Shown: piece by piece, positions 17,003-26,488 of the stretch
Layout of the letters: every line of letters starts with the position of its first letter
Numbering within the stretch: the stretch's first letter is position 1
DNA from: Deltaproteobacteria bacterium
Lineage (GTDB): Bacteria > Desulfobacterota > Binatia > HRBIN30 > JACQVA1
Direction of reading: 5' to 3'
Length of the DNA stretch: 38,390 nucleotides
NCBI GenBank assembly: GCA_016178705.1
Contig: JACOST010000032.1
Span: forward strand, 216,448-254,837
Made by a program: the position numbers and the translations under genes
Notes under the pieces: generated by a model
The model's input: only the letters and a program-made list of their open reading frames with translations
Databases searched by the model: none
Told to the model about the DNA's origin: nothing

Positions 17003-18754
17003 ATGGCAACGCAGAGCAAGAAGAAATCAGCGGCGACCAGCCCGGTGACGCCGACGCTGGACAATCCGCTCGCCGACCCAAGCCCGGCGGCGGACCCGCC
17101 CACCGAAGCGAACCCCACCGGCGCCTACGACCAGACCCTGCTGCAAGCCGAAGAGCTGCGCCGCCGCCCATACACCGCCGCCGGCACGCTGCAGATTCTC
17201 CGCCAGCACGCCAAGGGTCGCATGACCGTGTGGGAGCGCATCGACGTCTTGCAAGACAAAGACTCGCGCCCGGCGGTGCTCTACCAAAACTGGGGTCGCA
17301 ACCTCGACGGCGCGTCGATCGTCACCGCGGTGGTCAAGATTCGCGGTCGCGATGTTGCGCTCTACGGCCACGACTTTACGGTGCGTGCGGGCTCGATGGA
17401 CGCGACCAACGGACGCAAGTTGGCCAACCTCATCTACCTAGCCGGAAAGCGCGGCATTCCCTTGATCGGCATGAACGACAGCGCCGGCGCGTTCGTGCCG
17501 GCTGGGATCGGCGGCCTCGACGGCTACGCGGAAGCGTTCACCGCGCTGCGCAAGATCAGCGGCGTCGTGCCGAGCATCATGTGCATGTTCGGCTTCAACG
17601 CCGGCGGCGGCGCCTACCTGCCGCGCCAGGGCAGTTTCATGATCCAACCGGCGAACACGTTCTTCGGCCTCACCGGCCCGGTGGTGGTCAAGAGCGCGCT
17701 GGGCGAAGACGTTACCCCCGACGATCTCGGCGGCCCCAAGGTCCACGGCGCAAGCGGCGTCTCGGATATCACCGTGGCCGACGAAGTGGCCGCGCTGCGC
17801 ACAGCGCAGCGGTTGCTCGGCTACCTGCCGGACTCCAGCAAGGTGGCGCCGCCGTTCGAGAGCACGTCCGATCCGATGGATCGTCGCACCACCGAAATCG
17901 ACACCCTGCTGCGTAAGGCGTTCAACTCGCCCACCGGCTTCAACACTCCGCTCGACGTCACCATTCTCATTCAGCAGGTGTGCGACCACGGCGACTACTT
18001 CGAAATCCAACCCGACCGAGCGCGCAATGCGATCACCGCATTCGGCCGACTCGCTGGCAACGTGGTCGGCTTCGTCGCCAACAACAGCGCGGTCGCCAGC
18101 GGTCAGATCGATATCGATGCAGCCTACAAGATCGCCCGCTTCGTGCGCTTCTGCAGCGTCTACAACGTACCCGTCATCTTCATGGAAGACACCACCGGCT
18201 TCCTACCCGGGCGCGATCAAGAGAGCCGCGGTATTGTGCAAGCCGGCCGCGCGATGCTCGACGCTATCATCGATCTGCGCACACCGCGCATCCTGCTCAT
18301 CATCCGCAACGCCTTCGGCGGTGCGTACGCGGCGTTCAACTCCTACGCCGTCGGCGCCGACATCGTGCTGGCGCTGCCCACCACGCGAGTGGCCGTCATG
18401 GGTACTGCGGGCAAGGAGTACACGTACAAGAAGGAGCTGCAGGAACTGCGCGCCAGCGCCGCACAACGACTCGACGAACTCATTGCCGCGCGCGTCAAAG
18501 CCGGCAGCCCGCCGAAGGTTGCGGCGGAAGCAGCGCAGAAGGAAGTAGCGGATTGGCTGCGCGCCAAAGAAGCGGAGTTCAACCAACGCTACGAAAAAGA
18601 ACTGATGAACCCGCGCGAGGCGCTCAGCCTCGGGTCAATTTCGGAGATCGTGATGCCGACCGATCTGCGGGCCGTGCTGGGACGCAACCTCGAGTTCCTG
18701 CTCCGCCGTTACGAACCCGGTCCCTGGCAGTCGATCCAGCGGGAGTTTCATTGA
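17003..18754 (+). CDS. Biotin-dependent acyl-CoA carboxylase, carboxyltransferase subunit
   Basis: This 583-residue crotonase-fold carboxyltransferase transfers CO2 from carboxybiotin to an acyl-CoA. The N-terminal half shows [40 protein letters not shown] and [20 protein letters not shown], with the oxyanion glycines; the [20 protein letters not shown] region follows. The C-terminal half shows [20 protein letters not shown] and [20 protein letters not shown]. It is longer than PccB-type subunits (about 510-540) because of a 45-residue Thr/Pro-rich N-terminal tail and a charged helical insertion at about 485-540. The true start is ATG 17003. Its TGA overlaps the biotin carboxylase ATG by one base. 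Acetyl-, propionyl- and methylcrotonyl-CoA cannot be separated as substrates. Confidence 0.9.
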   Translation: MATQSKKKSAATSPVTPTLDNPLADPSPAADPPTEANPTGAYDQTLLQAEELRRRPYTAAGTLQILRQHAKGRMTVWERIDVLQDKDSRPAVLYQNWGRNLDGASIVTAVVKIRGRDVALYGHDFTVRAGSMDATNGRKLANLIYLAGKRGIPLIGMNDSAGAFVPAGIGGLDGYAEAFTALRKISGVVPSIMCMFGFNAGGGAYLPRQGSFMIQPANTFFGLTGPVVVKSALGEDVTPDDLGGPKVHGASGVSDITVADEVAALRTAQRLLGYLPDSSKVAPPFESTSDPMDRRTTEIDTLLRKAFNSPTGFNTPLDVTILIQQVCDHGDYFEIQPDRARNAITAFGRLAGNVVGFVANNSAVASGQIDIDAAYKIARFVRFCSVYNVPVIFMEDTTGFLPGRDQESRGIVQAGRAMLDAIIDLRTPRILLIIRNAFGGAYAAFNSYAVGADIVLALPTTRVAVMGTAGKEYTYKKELQELRASAAQRLDELIAARVKAGSPPKVAAEAAQKEVADWLRAKEAEFNQRYEKELMNPREALSLGSISEIVMPTDLRAVLGRNLEFLLRRYEPGPWQSIQREFH

Positions 18755-21570
18755 TGCTGCCGCCCAAGCACGATCCGACCACGCGCAACCCGGCGATCCA
18801 TCGCGACCGCCGGCTGGGTCAATCGCCGTCCGAATGGATTCGTTCATTCGCCTGCGACGACATGGGCGTGCTCATCGTCTGCCGCGGTCCAATTCGCAAA
18901 GAAGCGATCGATGTTTTTCGCGAGATGGGGATGACCAACGTCGGCATCTTGATCTCCGAACGCGATAGCATCGTTTTCCCACGCGCGTTGTCGCCGGAAC
19001 TGCGGATCATGGACCCCAAGAACGTCCATCCGATCCCCGACTACACCGGTACGACCAAGGAAGAACGCGAGCAGCGCATCGCCCAAATGATCGCGATCTG
19101 CCGTGAGCACGGCTACCGGTACATCTTCGCAGGTTACGGATTCATGGCCGAGGACGCATCGTTCGTCCGCGCCCTCGAACACGCCGGCCTCACCTTCATC
19201 GGACCCGGCTCGCACACGCAGGAAGCGGCTGGTGCGAAGGACGAGGCCAAGCGCACAGCCATCGCGAATCAAGTTTCAGTGACGCCGGGCTTGAACAACG
19301 CAACCGCTCGCACGTTGCTCCGCAAGTACCCGGATCGGGCCGCGCTCGCCAAGCTCGTCAAACAGAACGGCCTGACGGTACCGGAGGTGGGCGATCAGAA
19401 GCTCGCGCTGGAAGCGCTCGCCGACTGTGTACTCGCCGCCGCCTATGCGAAACATCTCGATCTGTTCACCGTCGAGGAGTTGGCCGAGCAACTCCGCGCC
19501 GAGGCCGAGCAGTTGATCGCCGAAAATCCCGGCCGGCGCTTCCGCCTGAAGGCCATCGGAGGCGGCGGCGGCAAAGGCCAGCGGATTTTCTCTGAAGCTA
19601 ACGTTGTTCCGGGACTCGCACGCGAAGTCCTCAACGAGGTCAAAGCCACCGGCGTCGGCGACAACAAGAACATGCTCATCGAGTTGAACGTTGAGCAGAC
19701 CCGTCACAACGAGATCCAGATCCTCGGCAACGGCAAGTGGTGCGTGGCGCTTGGCGGACGTGACTGCTCCTTGCAAATGCACGAGCAAAAACTGGTCGAA
19801 GTCTCGATCACCCAGGAAGGCCTCACCGCTGCGATCGCGCAGGCGCGCGCCGCGGGCGACACACGCAAGGCGCGCGTGCTGGAGTCCGACCTCGCGGTGC
19901 TCCAACGCATGGAAGCGGAAGCCGAGCGGTTCGGCGCCGCCGTCCAGCTTGATTCGGTTTCAACCTTCGAGTGCATCGTCGAAGGCGCGCAGCACTATTT
20001 CATGGAGGTCAACACCCGCATCCAGGTCGAGCACCGCGTCTCCGAACTGTGTTACGGGTTGCGCTTCAGCAATCCCAGTGACGCGACCGATTGTTTCGAT
20101 GTTCACTCGCTGGTGGAGGTCATGGCACTGGTCGCGAAACACAGGTCGCGCCTGCCCAAACCGACACGTGTCCAGCGCGACGTAGCCGCCATCGAGGTCC
20201 GTCTCAACGCCACCGATCGCGCGCTCAACCCCGCCGCCGGCGGCGTGATCATCTCGTGGTCCGACCCCATCGAAGGCGAGATTCGCGACGATCAAGGGAT
20301 CTCGATTAAGAACCCCGACACGGACCTCTTCATGCGCTACCGGTTGGCCGGTGCCTATGACTCCAACGTTGCCCTCCTGCTGGCCACCGGCGACAGCCGC
20401 CGCGAAAGTTTCGCGCGCGTCACTGAGATCCTGCGCCGCACGACCTTGCGCGGCATCGATCTCGCCACCAATCGTGAGTTTCTGTTCGGCATCGCCACCT
20501 GGTTTCTCAGCCGCGACGTGTGGGCCAAGCCAACGACGAAATTCGTCGTGCCGTATCTCACGCTCATCGGTGAGCTCACCGGCGAAGCGCAAGCAATCGA
20601 CTTCGACTACGCGTTTCAACAAATCGCGCGCCAGACCACCGCCGCTGCCGGCGGCAACGACCGCACCGTGGCCGCGACCGGCCAAGTCATCGCGCTAAAG
20701 GAGACGCTGCTCGAACGACCACTCGCGCTGTTGATCGAGGAGCCGCACTTTCTTTCCGCGTGGCTCAGCGAGCATCGGCTCGCCTTCGACATCGCGAGCG
20801 GACGCGTGGTGTGGAAGCGCAATCCGGTCGAAATCCTCGCCGCGACCTATCACTTGCTCCATCTCGACGATCAACACGGCGAACCAGCCGCGCACCGCAT
20901 TTGGGACCACGATCATCAGCTTTTGACCACCGCCCTCTCCTTCTATGCGCAGCTCGCCGCGCGCGTACCGAAGGGCATGGCGTGGGCGGAACTGAACGAC
21001 GTGCTGCGCGCCGAGGCGCCGTCATTCGGCTTCGACGCGGCGACGTGGCCGAAGGTGCGGGCGGCGCACATCGGGCACCAACTCGGCCTCGAAATCCTCG
21101 CCGTCCTGCCGATGATGGCAGCCAAGGTCGATTTCTATGGGCTCACGCTCAACGACGACCTCAGCGTGACCATCCCGGCGCGCTTGCTCGACTCCTCCCA
21201 TCAGGAAGCGATGCGCAAAGTACTCGTGCCGCCGCCGAGCACGAAGGCCGACGAGATCGTCGCCGCCATGGGCGGCACCTACTACTCGCAGGAGGCGCCC
21301 GGTTTCCCTTCGTTCGTCACCAAAGGCGCGCACTTCGATCGCGGCGATCCGCTCTACATCATCGAAGTGATGAAGATGTTCAACAAAGTCTACGCGCAGT
21401 TCTCGGGCACCATCGATGAGATGCTGATCGCCGAGAGCGGCGTCGTCGTGCGCAAAGGCCAGCCGCTCTTCAAGGTCACCCCAGACGAGCGGATCGTCGA
21501 AGAAGATCCCAACACCAAGCACGCCCGCATTCGGGCGAACACTGACTCCTATCTCGCCAAGCTACTCTGA
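18754..21570 (+). CDS. Biotin carboxylase fused to biotin carboxyl carrier domain (acyl-CoA carboxylase alpha), unusually long
   Basis: This 938-residue alpha subunit carboxylates biotin using ATP and bicarbonate. The BC domain begins at about 37 (MGVLIVCRGPIRKEAIDVFR). It has the ATP-grasp loop AIGGGGGKG (267-275), GGRDCSLQMHEQKLVE (334-349) and the catalytic block EVNTRIQVEH (418-427). BCCP is C-terminal, with the biotinyl Lys874 in EVMKMF. Two features are odd: about 80 extra residues (182-262) before the glycine-rich loop, and about 240 residues (590-830) between BC and BCCP. Usual alpha subunits are 580-720 residues. The start ATG overlaps the preceding stop and follows GGGAG, so the pair is one operon. 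The 3' end overlaps the convergent glycosyltransferase gene by nine bases. Confidence 0.9.
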   Translation: MLPPKHDPTTRNPAIHRDRRLGQSPSEWIRSFACDDMGVLIVCRGPIRKEAIDVFREMGMTNVGILISERDSIVFPRALSPELRIMDPKNVHPIPDYTGTTKEEREQRIAQMIAICREHGYRYIFAGYGFMAEDASFVRALEHAGLTFIGPGSHTQEAAGAKDEAKRTAIANQVSVTPGLNNATARTLLRKYPDRAALAKLVKQNGLTVPEVGDQKLALEALADCVLAAAYAKHLDLFTVEELAEQLRAEAEQLIAENPGRRFRLKAIGGGGGKGQRIFSEANVVPGLAREVLNEVKATGVGDNKNMLIELNVEQTRHNEIQILGNGKWCVALGGRDCSLQMHEQKLVEVSITQEGLTAAIAQARAAGDTRKARVLESDLAVLQRMEAEAERFGAAVQLDSVSTFECIVEGAQHYFMEVNTRIQVEHRVSELCYGLRFSNPSDATDCFDVHSLVEVMALVAKHRSRLPKPTRVQRDVAAIEVRLNATDRALNPAAGGVIISWSDPIEGEIRDDQGISIKNPDTDLFMRYRLAGAYDSNVALLLATGDSRRESFARVTEILRRTTLRGIDLATNREFLFGIATWFLSRDVWAKPTTKFVVPYLTLIGELTGEAQAIDFDYAFQQIARQTTAAAGGNDRTVAATGQVIALKETLLERPLALLIEEPHFLSAWLSEHRLAFDIASGRVVWKRNPVEILAATYHLLHLDDQHGEPAAHRIWDHDHQLLTTALSFYAQLAARVPKGMAWAELNDVLRAEAPSFGFDAATWPKVRAAHIGHQLGLEILAVLPMMAAKVDFYGLTLNDDLSVTIPARLLDSSHQEAMRKVLVPPPSTKADEIVAAMGGTYYSQEAPGFPSFVTKGAHFDRGDPLYIIEVMKMFNKVYAQFSGTIDEMLIAESGVVVRKGQPLFKVTPDERIVEEDPNTKHARIRANTDSYLAKLL

Positions 21571-22806
21571 AGCCTCGGCGCCAGAACCGCGCGAGCGGCC
21601 GCGATTGTTCATTGCTTGCACTGCCTGCCAGACGACGATCGCCAAGATCGAGGCGTGGCCGAAGGCGTGGACCAGCAGGCCGCACGTGAAACGCCGGTCG
21701 ATCTGAATCAGCGCGAGGCCGGCGATGCACCACAACACCACTGGCAGACGCAATCGGCTCCAGCCCATCCACACGAACACCGCCGGCAGCAGGAACACGT
21801 AGTGATGATACCAGAGCACGTTGGGCAGTAGCGTCATCCCGAAGATCACTACAATGAGCAGCGGCTCGGTATCGCGCGTCCGCTGCGCGGCGAACGCGCT
21901 CACCATCCACATCACCGCGACGTAGACCGTCAGTACGCGCTGCACCGTTGCGGCACTCCCTCCGCCAATCCAGTTGTACTGAATCAACTTGGCCACGAAC
22001 GATTGTGAGTTGGCCCCGAGCGGAAACTCGTTGGTCAGCGCGCGAAACGCTTCGCCGTAAGTCACGAACGGTTGAATGCCATAGGCTGCGATCGTGATTG
22101 CGCTCAGTGCGAACAGCGCGACGGCGGCGCCGGCGATCACCCCCCGATTGCGGCGATTGCGATTGATCGCGAAGTAGCCGAGGAGCGCGGCGGGCGTCAC
22201 CTTCGTCGCGATGGCAAGCGCCAGCGATGCACCCGCAACCAGGGGTCGCGACGACTCCCAGTACAGCGCGAAGCACAGCATGGACAGGGTGACCACGTTG
22301 ATCTGGCCGATGTGCAGCAACTCCAGATAGGGAGCGAACCCCAACGCCAGCACGTACCACCACCACACGGTTCGCGACCGGTATCCGGCGCGCGCCGCCA
22401 GCATGCTGATCGCCACGCTCAACAGTACGGTGTTGATGGCCGCAAACACCACCGCCTGGAAGACCAGCGGCGCGATCGGCGCGAACGCTTGCACGATCAG
22501 CAGCGACGGCGGCGGATACAGGAACGCCGCGCCGATGTCGCGGATCGCGTAGGGATCGCGTCCGTTCTGCGCGTCACCGAGCGCCCGTTCGTAGAGACGA
22601 AAGTCCTGCAGCAGAAAACGCGGCAGCGGCTTGACCGCGAGAAACTGCGCTTCGGTCCGCAGTCCGAGCCCAACGTAGGCGACGAGGACCGGGACCAACC
22701 ACCATCGCCGCACGGTCGCACGCAGGCGTGGCTCACGAATCGCGGCGCGGGTCGTCACCGGTGTCGCGGCGCGGGTTGTCACCGGAGTCGCGGCGCGGGT
22801 TGTCAC
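21562..22806 (-). CDS. GT87-like (DUF2029) integral membrane glycosyltransferase
   Basis: This 414-residue protein has about ten hydrophobic helices. It fits the GT-C fold GT87/DUF2029 family of polyprenyl-phosphate-mannose-type glycosyltransferases. The first loop contains LLQDFRLYERALGDAQNGRD with the acidic residue expected for catalysis and PYAIRDIGAAFLYPPPSLLI. ALGFAPYLELLHIGQINVVT and LALAIATKVTPAALLGYFAI are also typical of the family. The start is GTG at 22806, but the N-terminus is a threefold repeat of TRAATPVT encoded by a 24-bp tandem repeat that supplies three in-frame GTG codons. It lies 18 bases after speA and is probably co-transcribed with it. The acceptor is unknown. Confidence 0.78.
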   Translation of the reverse strand: MTTRAATPVTTRAATPVTTRAAIREPRLRATVRRWWLVPVLVAYVGLGLRTEAQFLAVKPLPRFLLQDFRLYERALGDAQNGRDPYAIRDIGAAFLYPPPSLLIVQAFAPIAPLVFQAVVFAAINTVLLSVAISMLAARAGYRSRTVWWWYVLALGFAPYLELLHIGQINVVTLSMLCFALYWESSRPLVAGASLALAIATKVTPAALLGYFAINRNRRNRGVIAGAAVALFALSAITIAAYGIQPFVTYGEAFRALTNEFPLGANSQSFVAKLIQYNWIGGGSAATVQRVLTVYVAVMWMVSAFAAQRTRDTEPLLIVVIFGMTLLPNVLWYHHYVFLLPAVFVWMGWSRLRLPVVLWCIAGLALIQIDRRFTCGLLVHAFGHASILAIVVWQAVQAMNNRGRSRGSGAEASE

Positions 22807-22811
22807 CGATG
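22740..22811. repeat. 24-bp tandem repeat, three units, at the start of the GT87 gene
   Basis: Units at 22740-22763, 22764-22787 and 22788-22811 share the core TCGCGGCGCGGGTTGTCACC with one to three differences each. Being a multiple of three, the repeat keeps the frame and encodes Val-Thr-Thr-Arg-Ala-Ala-x-Pro on the minus strand. Each unit offers a GTG that could serve as a start codon. Confidence 0.85.
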
Positions 22812-22824
22812 GACCGCTGCGACG

Positions 22825-24726
22825 CTACTCGTCGCGGCTGAGGTAGGTGTATTCCTGCAAGCCCTGCTCGTAGTGCCGGCGCAGGCGGGCGGAGTCTTCG
22901 AGACTGATTTGGCCCGCGCGCATCGCCACCTCGATGGTGCGCCGTACCTTCTCGATCAGCGTTCCTTTGTCGTACTGCACGTACTGCAGCACTTCGGTGA
23001 CCACGTCGCCTTCGACGACGTGCTCGACTTCGTAGCGCCCGTCGGGACCAAGGCGCACGTGCACCGCGTCGGTATCGCCGAACAGGTTGTGCAGATCACC
23101 GAGAATCTCCTGATACGCGCCGACGAGGAACACCCCGATGAAGTACGGCTGGCCGTTCCAAGGATGCAACTCCAGCACGTCTTTCACGTCGCGCTGATCG
23201 ATGAACTTGTCGATCTTGCCGTCGCTATCGCAGGTGAGATCGGCAAAGATTCCGCGCCGCGTTGGCTTCTCTTCGAGCCGATGGATCGGCATCACCGGAA
23301 AGAGTTGCTTCACCGCCCAATGGTCGGGCGCCGACTGGAAGACGGAGAAGTTGCCGTAGTACGTGTCGGCGAGCCCCTTCTCAAGCGGTTCCAAATCATC
23401 GGGCACGTAGGGCAGCTCGCGCACGATGCGAAGAATCTTTTCGCAGCAATCCCAGAACAGCCGCTCCACGCGCGCCCGCCCGCGCAGATCGAGGTAGCCG
23501 AGCGAGAACAACTCCCCGGCTTCCTCTTTGAGCTGCAGGCTGTCGTGATACGCCTCTTGCACGTTCTTCTGCGACACCGTCGCCCAAATCTCGGCGAGAT
23601 CCTTGATCACCTTGTGGTCGCCGTCGCCCACCGGTTCCGGCTGCTTACCCGACAGCATCTCATGAACGCCGAGCACATCGAAGATCAGCACCGAGTGATG
23701 CGCGGTCATCGCGCGGCCGGCTTCGGTGACGATGTCGGGGTGCGGGATGTGCTCCTTCTCGCACGCCTCCTGAATCGACGCCACCACGTCGTTGGCGTAC
23801 TCCTGCACGGAATAGTTCATCGACGAATGGAAGTTGGTCTGCGAGCCGTCGTAGTCCACCCCGAGGCCGCCGCCGACATCGACGTAGCGCGGCGTCGCGC
23901 CCATCTGGAACAGGCCGGCAAACACGCGGCCGGCTTCGCGCAGGGCGTCCTTGTGCGCGCGGATCGCGGTGATCTGCGAGCCGATATGGAAGTGCAACAG
24001 TTCGAGGCAATCGAGCATCTCGGCCGCGCGCAGCGCTTCGACCGCCTCGACCATCTCGACGGCGGTGAGACCGAATTTCGAGCGGTCGCCGGTCGACTCG
24101 ACCCATTTGCCGGCGCCTTTGGTGGTCAGCCTCGCCCGCACGCCGATGTGCGGCCGGATGCTCAGCTCCTTCGAGGTCTTGATGATGAGGTCGACTTCGC
24201 GGAAGCGGTCGACGACGATGATCGGCGTGCGCCCCAGTCGTTGCGCCAGCAGTGCGGTTTCGATGTACGCACGATCCTTGTAGCCGTTGCAGATGATGAG
24301 CGCACCGGGGGTATCGAGGACCGCCAGCGCGATCAACAGTTCCGGCTTGCTGCCGGCTTCGAGCCCAACGCCCTGCGCCGCGCCGTACTGGACGATCTCC
24401 TCGACCACGTGGCGCTGCTGGTTGACCTTGATCGGATACACCCCGCGGAACTTGCCATTGTAGCCGTACTCACCGATCGCCTTCTCGAATGCCCCGCACA
24501 ACCCCTGCACGCGCGCCGCGAGGATGTCGGAGAAGCGCACCAACAACGGGGGGCGCAAGCCACGCTGTTCGAGGTCTTGCACGAGGTCGAGCAGGTCGAC
24601 GCCCGGCCCGCCGTTGCCGCGCGGCAGCACCTCGACGTGGCCATGATCGTTGACCGTAAAGAACCCCGCGCCCCAATTGCCGACGTTATAGAGCTCACTG
24701 CTATCGCGAACGGTCCATCCTCGCAT
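22825..24726 (-). CDS. speA: Biosynthetic arginine decarboxylase
   Basis: This 633-residue fold-III PLP enzyme converts arginine to agmatine, the first step of the agmatine route to putrescine and spermidine. It shows the PLP lysine in GVYPIKVNQQ (Lys100), GLEAGSKPELLIAL, LLHFHIGSQI, DVGGGLGVDYDGS (phosphate-binding glycines) and DIVTEAGRAM. The C-terminal ISLEDSARLRRHYEQGLQEY is also typical of SpeA. Length matches the family (630-660), and no domain is missing. The start ATG at 24726 is preceded by GAGGGAG at longish spacing. No agmatinase or agmatine deiminase gene is adjacent; the downstream gene is the GT87 protein. Confidence 0.95.
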   Translation of the reverse strand: MRGWTVRDSSELYNVGNWGAGFFTVNDHGHVEVLPRGNGGPGVDLLDLVQDLEQRGLRPPLLVRFSDILAARVQGLCGAFEKAIGEYGYNGKFRGVYPIKVNQQRHVVEEIVQYGAAQGVGLEAGSKPELLIALAVLDTPGALIICNGYKDRAYIETALLAQRLGRTPIIVVDRFREVDLIIKTSKELSIRPHIGVRARLTTKGAGKWVESTGDRSKFGLTAVEMVEAVEALRAAEMLDCLELLHFHIGSQITAIRAHKDALREAGRVFAGLFQMGATPRYVDVGGGLGVDYDGSQTNFHSSMNYSVQEYANDVVASIQEACEKEHIPHPDIVTEAGRAMTAHHSVLIFDVLGVHEMLSGKQPEPVGDGDHKVIKDLAEIWATVSQKNVQEAYHDSLQLKEEAGELFSLGYLDLRGRARVERLFWDCCEKILRIVRELPYVPDDLEPLEKGLADTYYGNFSVFQSAPDHWAVKQLFPVMPIHRLEEKPTRRGIFADLTCDSDGKIDKFIDQRDVKDVLELHPWNGQPYFIGVFLVGAYQEILGDLHNLFGDTDAVHVRLGPDGRYEVEHVVEGDVVTEVLQYVQYDKGTLIEKVRRTIEVAMRAGQISLEDSARLRRHYEQGLQEYTYLSRDE

Positions 24727-24848
24727 CGTGGTCGCGTCTCCCTCTGCGCCTTCGCCCGAGTTGTCGCTCCTCTATAGCGCCTCTGGCCACAGTCGCAACT
24801 GAAATTGAAGCGGAAGACCAGAAGATGAACCGTCATCTCCGTTCAGGT

Positions 24849-24929
24849 GTAGGGGCGACGCATGCGTCGCCCTCCGTTTTCTCCGCAGTCGACGCGTCCA
24901 TTCGCGGGCGACGCATGCGTCGCCCCTAC
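24849..24929. repeat. Inverted-repeat element with GTAGGGGCGACGCATGC arms
   Basis: Two exact 24-base inverted copies (24849-24872 and 24906-24929) flank a 33-base spacer. Each starts or ends with GTAGGGGCGACG and is itself palindromic around GCATGC, so it can fold as two small hairpins or one large stem. It lies between the divergent speA and degP genes. The layout is that of a REP/BIME or small non-autonomous element. Confidence 0.8.
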
Positions 24930-25041
24930 GAGGAACAAGGCCTCGGGTTGGGGGGCGTTCTTGGCGCCGTCGCGGTGAAGCTACTATCTCCTGAGGCTAA
25001 CCCGCCTTGACTTGCGCGAGTCCCTTCGGCACCCGTCAGGC

Positions 25042-26382
25042 ATGCTCTCTGCGCGCGCACTCGTCACCCTGATCGTTCTCGCCAATGCTGCAACCGCCGC
25101 TGTCGCCGCCGAAGTTTCGCGCCGCACGCCCGTCGTCGAGGCGGTCGAGAAGGTCAGCCCGGCGGTGGTGAACATCTCCACCGAACAGGTCGTCGAGCAA
25201 CGCAGCAGCCCGTTCGGGAACCTTCGCGATCCGTTCTTCGAAGAATTTTTCCGCGACTTCGGCGAGTCGCGCCGCGGGCGCATCACTAAGACCAGCCTCG
25301 GTTCAGGCGTCATCATCCGACCCGACGGCTACATCCTCACCAACCAACACGTGATCCTGCAAGGCAGCCGCATCCACGTCACCCTCGCCGGCGAGCGCGA
25401 GTTCGAGGCGACGCTGGTCGGTGCCGATTCGGATTCGGACCTCGCCATCCTTAAAGTGAAGAGCGCGGACGATCTGCCGCATGTCGCGATGGGACGCTCG
25501 GACGATCTGATGGTCGGCGAAACCGTGATCGCCATCGGCAACCCGTTCGGCCTATCGCACTCGGTCACCACCGGTGTGCTGAGCGCCATCGACCGCACGC
25601 TGCAAACGGAAGGGCAAACGTACTACGACTTCCTGCAAACCGACGCGTCGATCAATCCGGGCAATTCGGGCGGCCCGCTGCTCAACCTCAATGGCGAATT
25701 GATCGGTATCAACACCGCGATCTATCAGAAGGCGCAAGGCATCGGCTTCGCGATTCCGGTCGATCGCGCCCGCCGCATCGTCAACGACCTGATCAGCTTC
25801 GGCGAAGTGCAAGTGCCGTGGGTGGGAGCCCTCGTGCAAAACCTGACGCCCGAGTTGGCGCACCACTTCGGCGTCCGCCGCGGCGTGCTGGTGCGCGGCG
25901 TCGAAACCGACAGCCCAGCCAGCCGCGCCGGACTCGAGCGTGGCGATCTCATAGTGGCGCTCGATGGCCACGAGGTCCGCTCCAGCGACGAGTACGAACA
26001 ACGCGTGCGCGACCACACCGCCGACAGTCAGCTCCGCTTCAACCTCACGCGCGACGGTGCCGAGCGCACGGTCACGGTGCAGGCGAGTCAGTATCCGCTC
26101 GACCGCGCCGACGATCTCGCTTGGCAACTGCTCGGCGTGCAAGTGCACGAAGCGCGCGACGGCATGGCCGTGCGCCGCGTCCGGCCAGGCAGCAGCGCCG
26201 CCCGCATCGGCATGGCGCCAGGCGACTACCTCGTCGGCCTCGGCGGCGTTGCGTTCAAAGACCTCGCCGGGTTTCGCAAGAAGATGATCGAAGTGCGCCA
26301 GTCACAGAGCGTGCTGCTCAGCGTCCAGCGCGGCCATCGCATCTACAACGTCATGGTGCCGCTCGGCGAACGCGACGCGTAG
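25042..26382 (+). CDS. degP: Periplasmic serine protease/chaperone of the DegP/HtrA family
   Basis: This 446-residue protein has a Sec signal (hydrophobic LVTLIVLANAATAAVAA, cleavage near residue 23), a trypsin-like protease domain and two PDZ domains (about 260-350 and 360-440). The triad is intact: His103 in LTNQHVI, Asp133 in SDSDLAIL and Ser209 in INPGNSGGPL. The regulatory loop around residues 52-80 contains the SPFGNLRDPFFEEFF segment typical of DegP/DegQ. It should degrade or refold damaged envelope proteins. ATG 25042 gives a standard signal peptide; TTG 25012 would add ten residues. Degradation by the protease should be gated by PDZ1. The symbol is by family; DegP and DegQ cannot be told apart. 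Confidence 0.92.
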   Translation: MLSARALVTLIVLANAATAAVAAEVSRRTPVVEAVEKVSPAVVNISTEQVVEQRSSPFGNLRDPFFEEFFRDFGESRRGRITKTSLGSGVIIRPDGYILTNQHVILQGSRIHVTLAGEREFEATLVGADSDSDLAILKVKSADDLPHVAMGRSDDLMVGETVIAIGNPFGLSHSVTTGVLSAIDRTLQTEGQTYYDFLQTDASINPGNSGGPLLNLNGELIGINTAIYQKAQGIGFAIPVDRARRIVNDLISFGEVQVPWVGALVQNLTPELAHHFGVRRGVLVRGVETDSPASRAGLERGDLIVALDGHEVRSSDEYEQRVRDHTADSQLRFNLTRDGAERTVTVQASQYPLDRADDLAWQLLGVQVHEARDGMAVRRVRPGSSAARIGMAPGDYLVGLGGVAFKDLAGFRKKMIEVRQSQSVLLSVQRGHRIYNVMVPLGERDA

Positions 26383-26488
26383 CCGAGTGTTGGAGAGCGC
26401 GAAGCATCATCACCGGGACAGCGAGCCATGAGGCTTCTCTTCCTCACCACTGGCAGACGGCGGTGAGGGAGCCGCCGCCACATCAGCC

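Noticed and set aside
17980-18753. Upstream extension of the biotin carboxylase frame
   Set aside because: Arg-rich, out-of-frame reading of the carboxyltransferase gene; the ATG at 18754 with a GGGAG ribosome site is the real start.
22072-24777. 901-codon open frame on the plus strand opposite speA
   Set aside because: Shadow of speA in high-GC DNA; the translation is Arg/His/Gln-rich with no fold, while speA matches its family along its full length.
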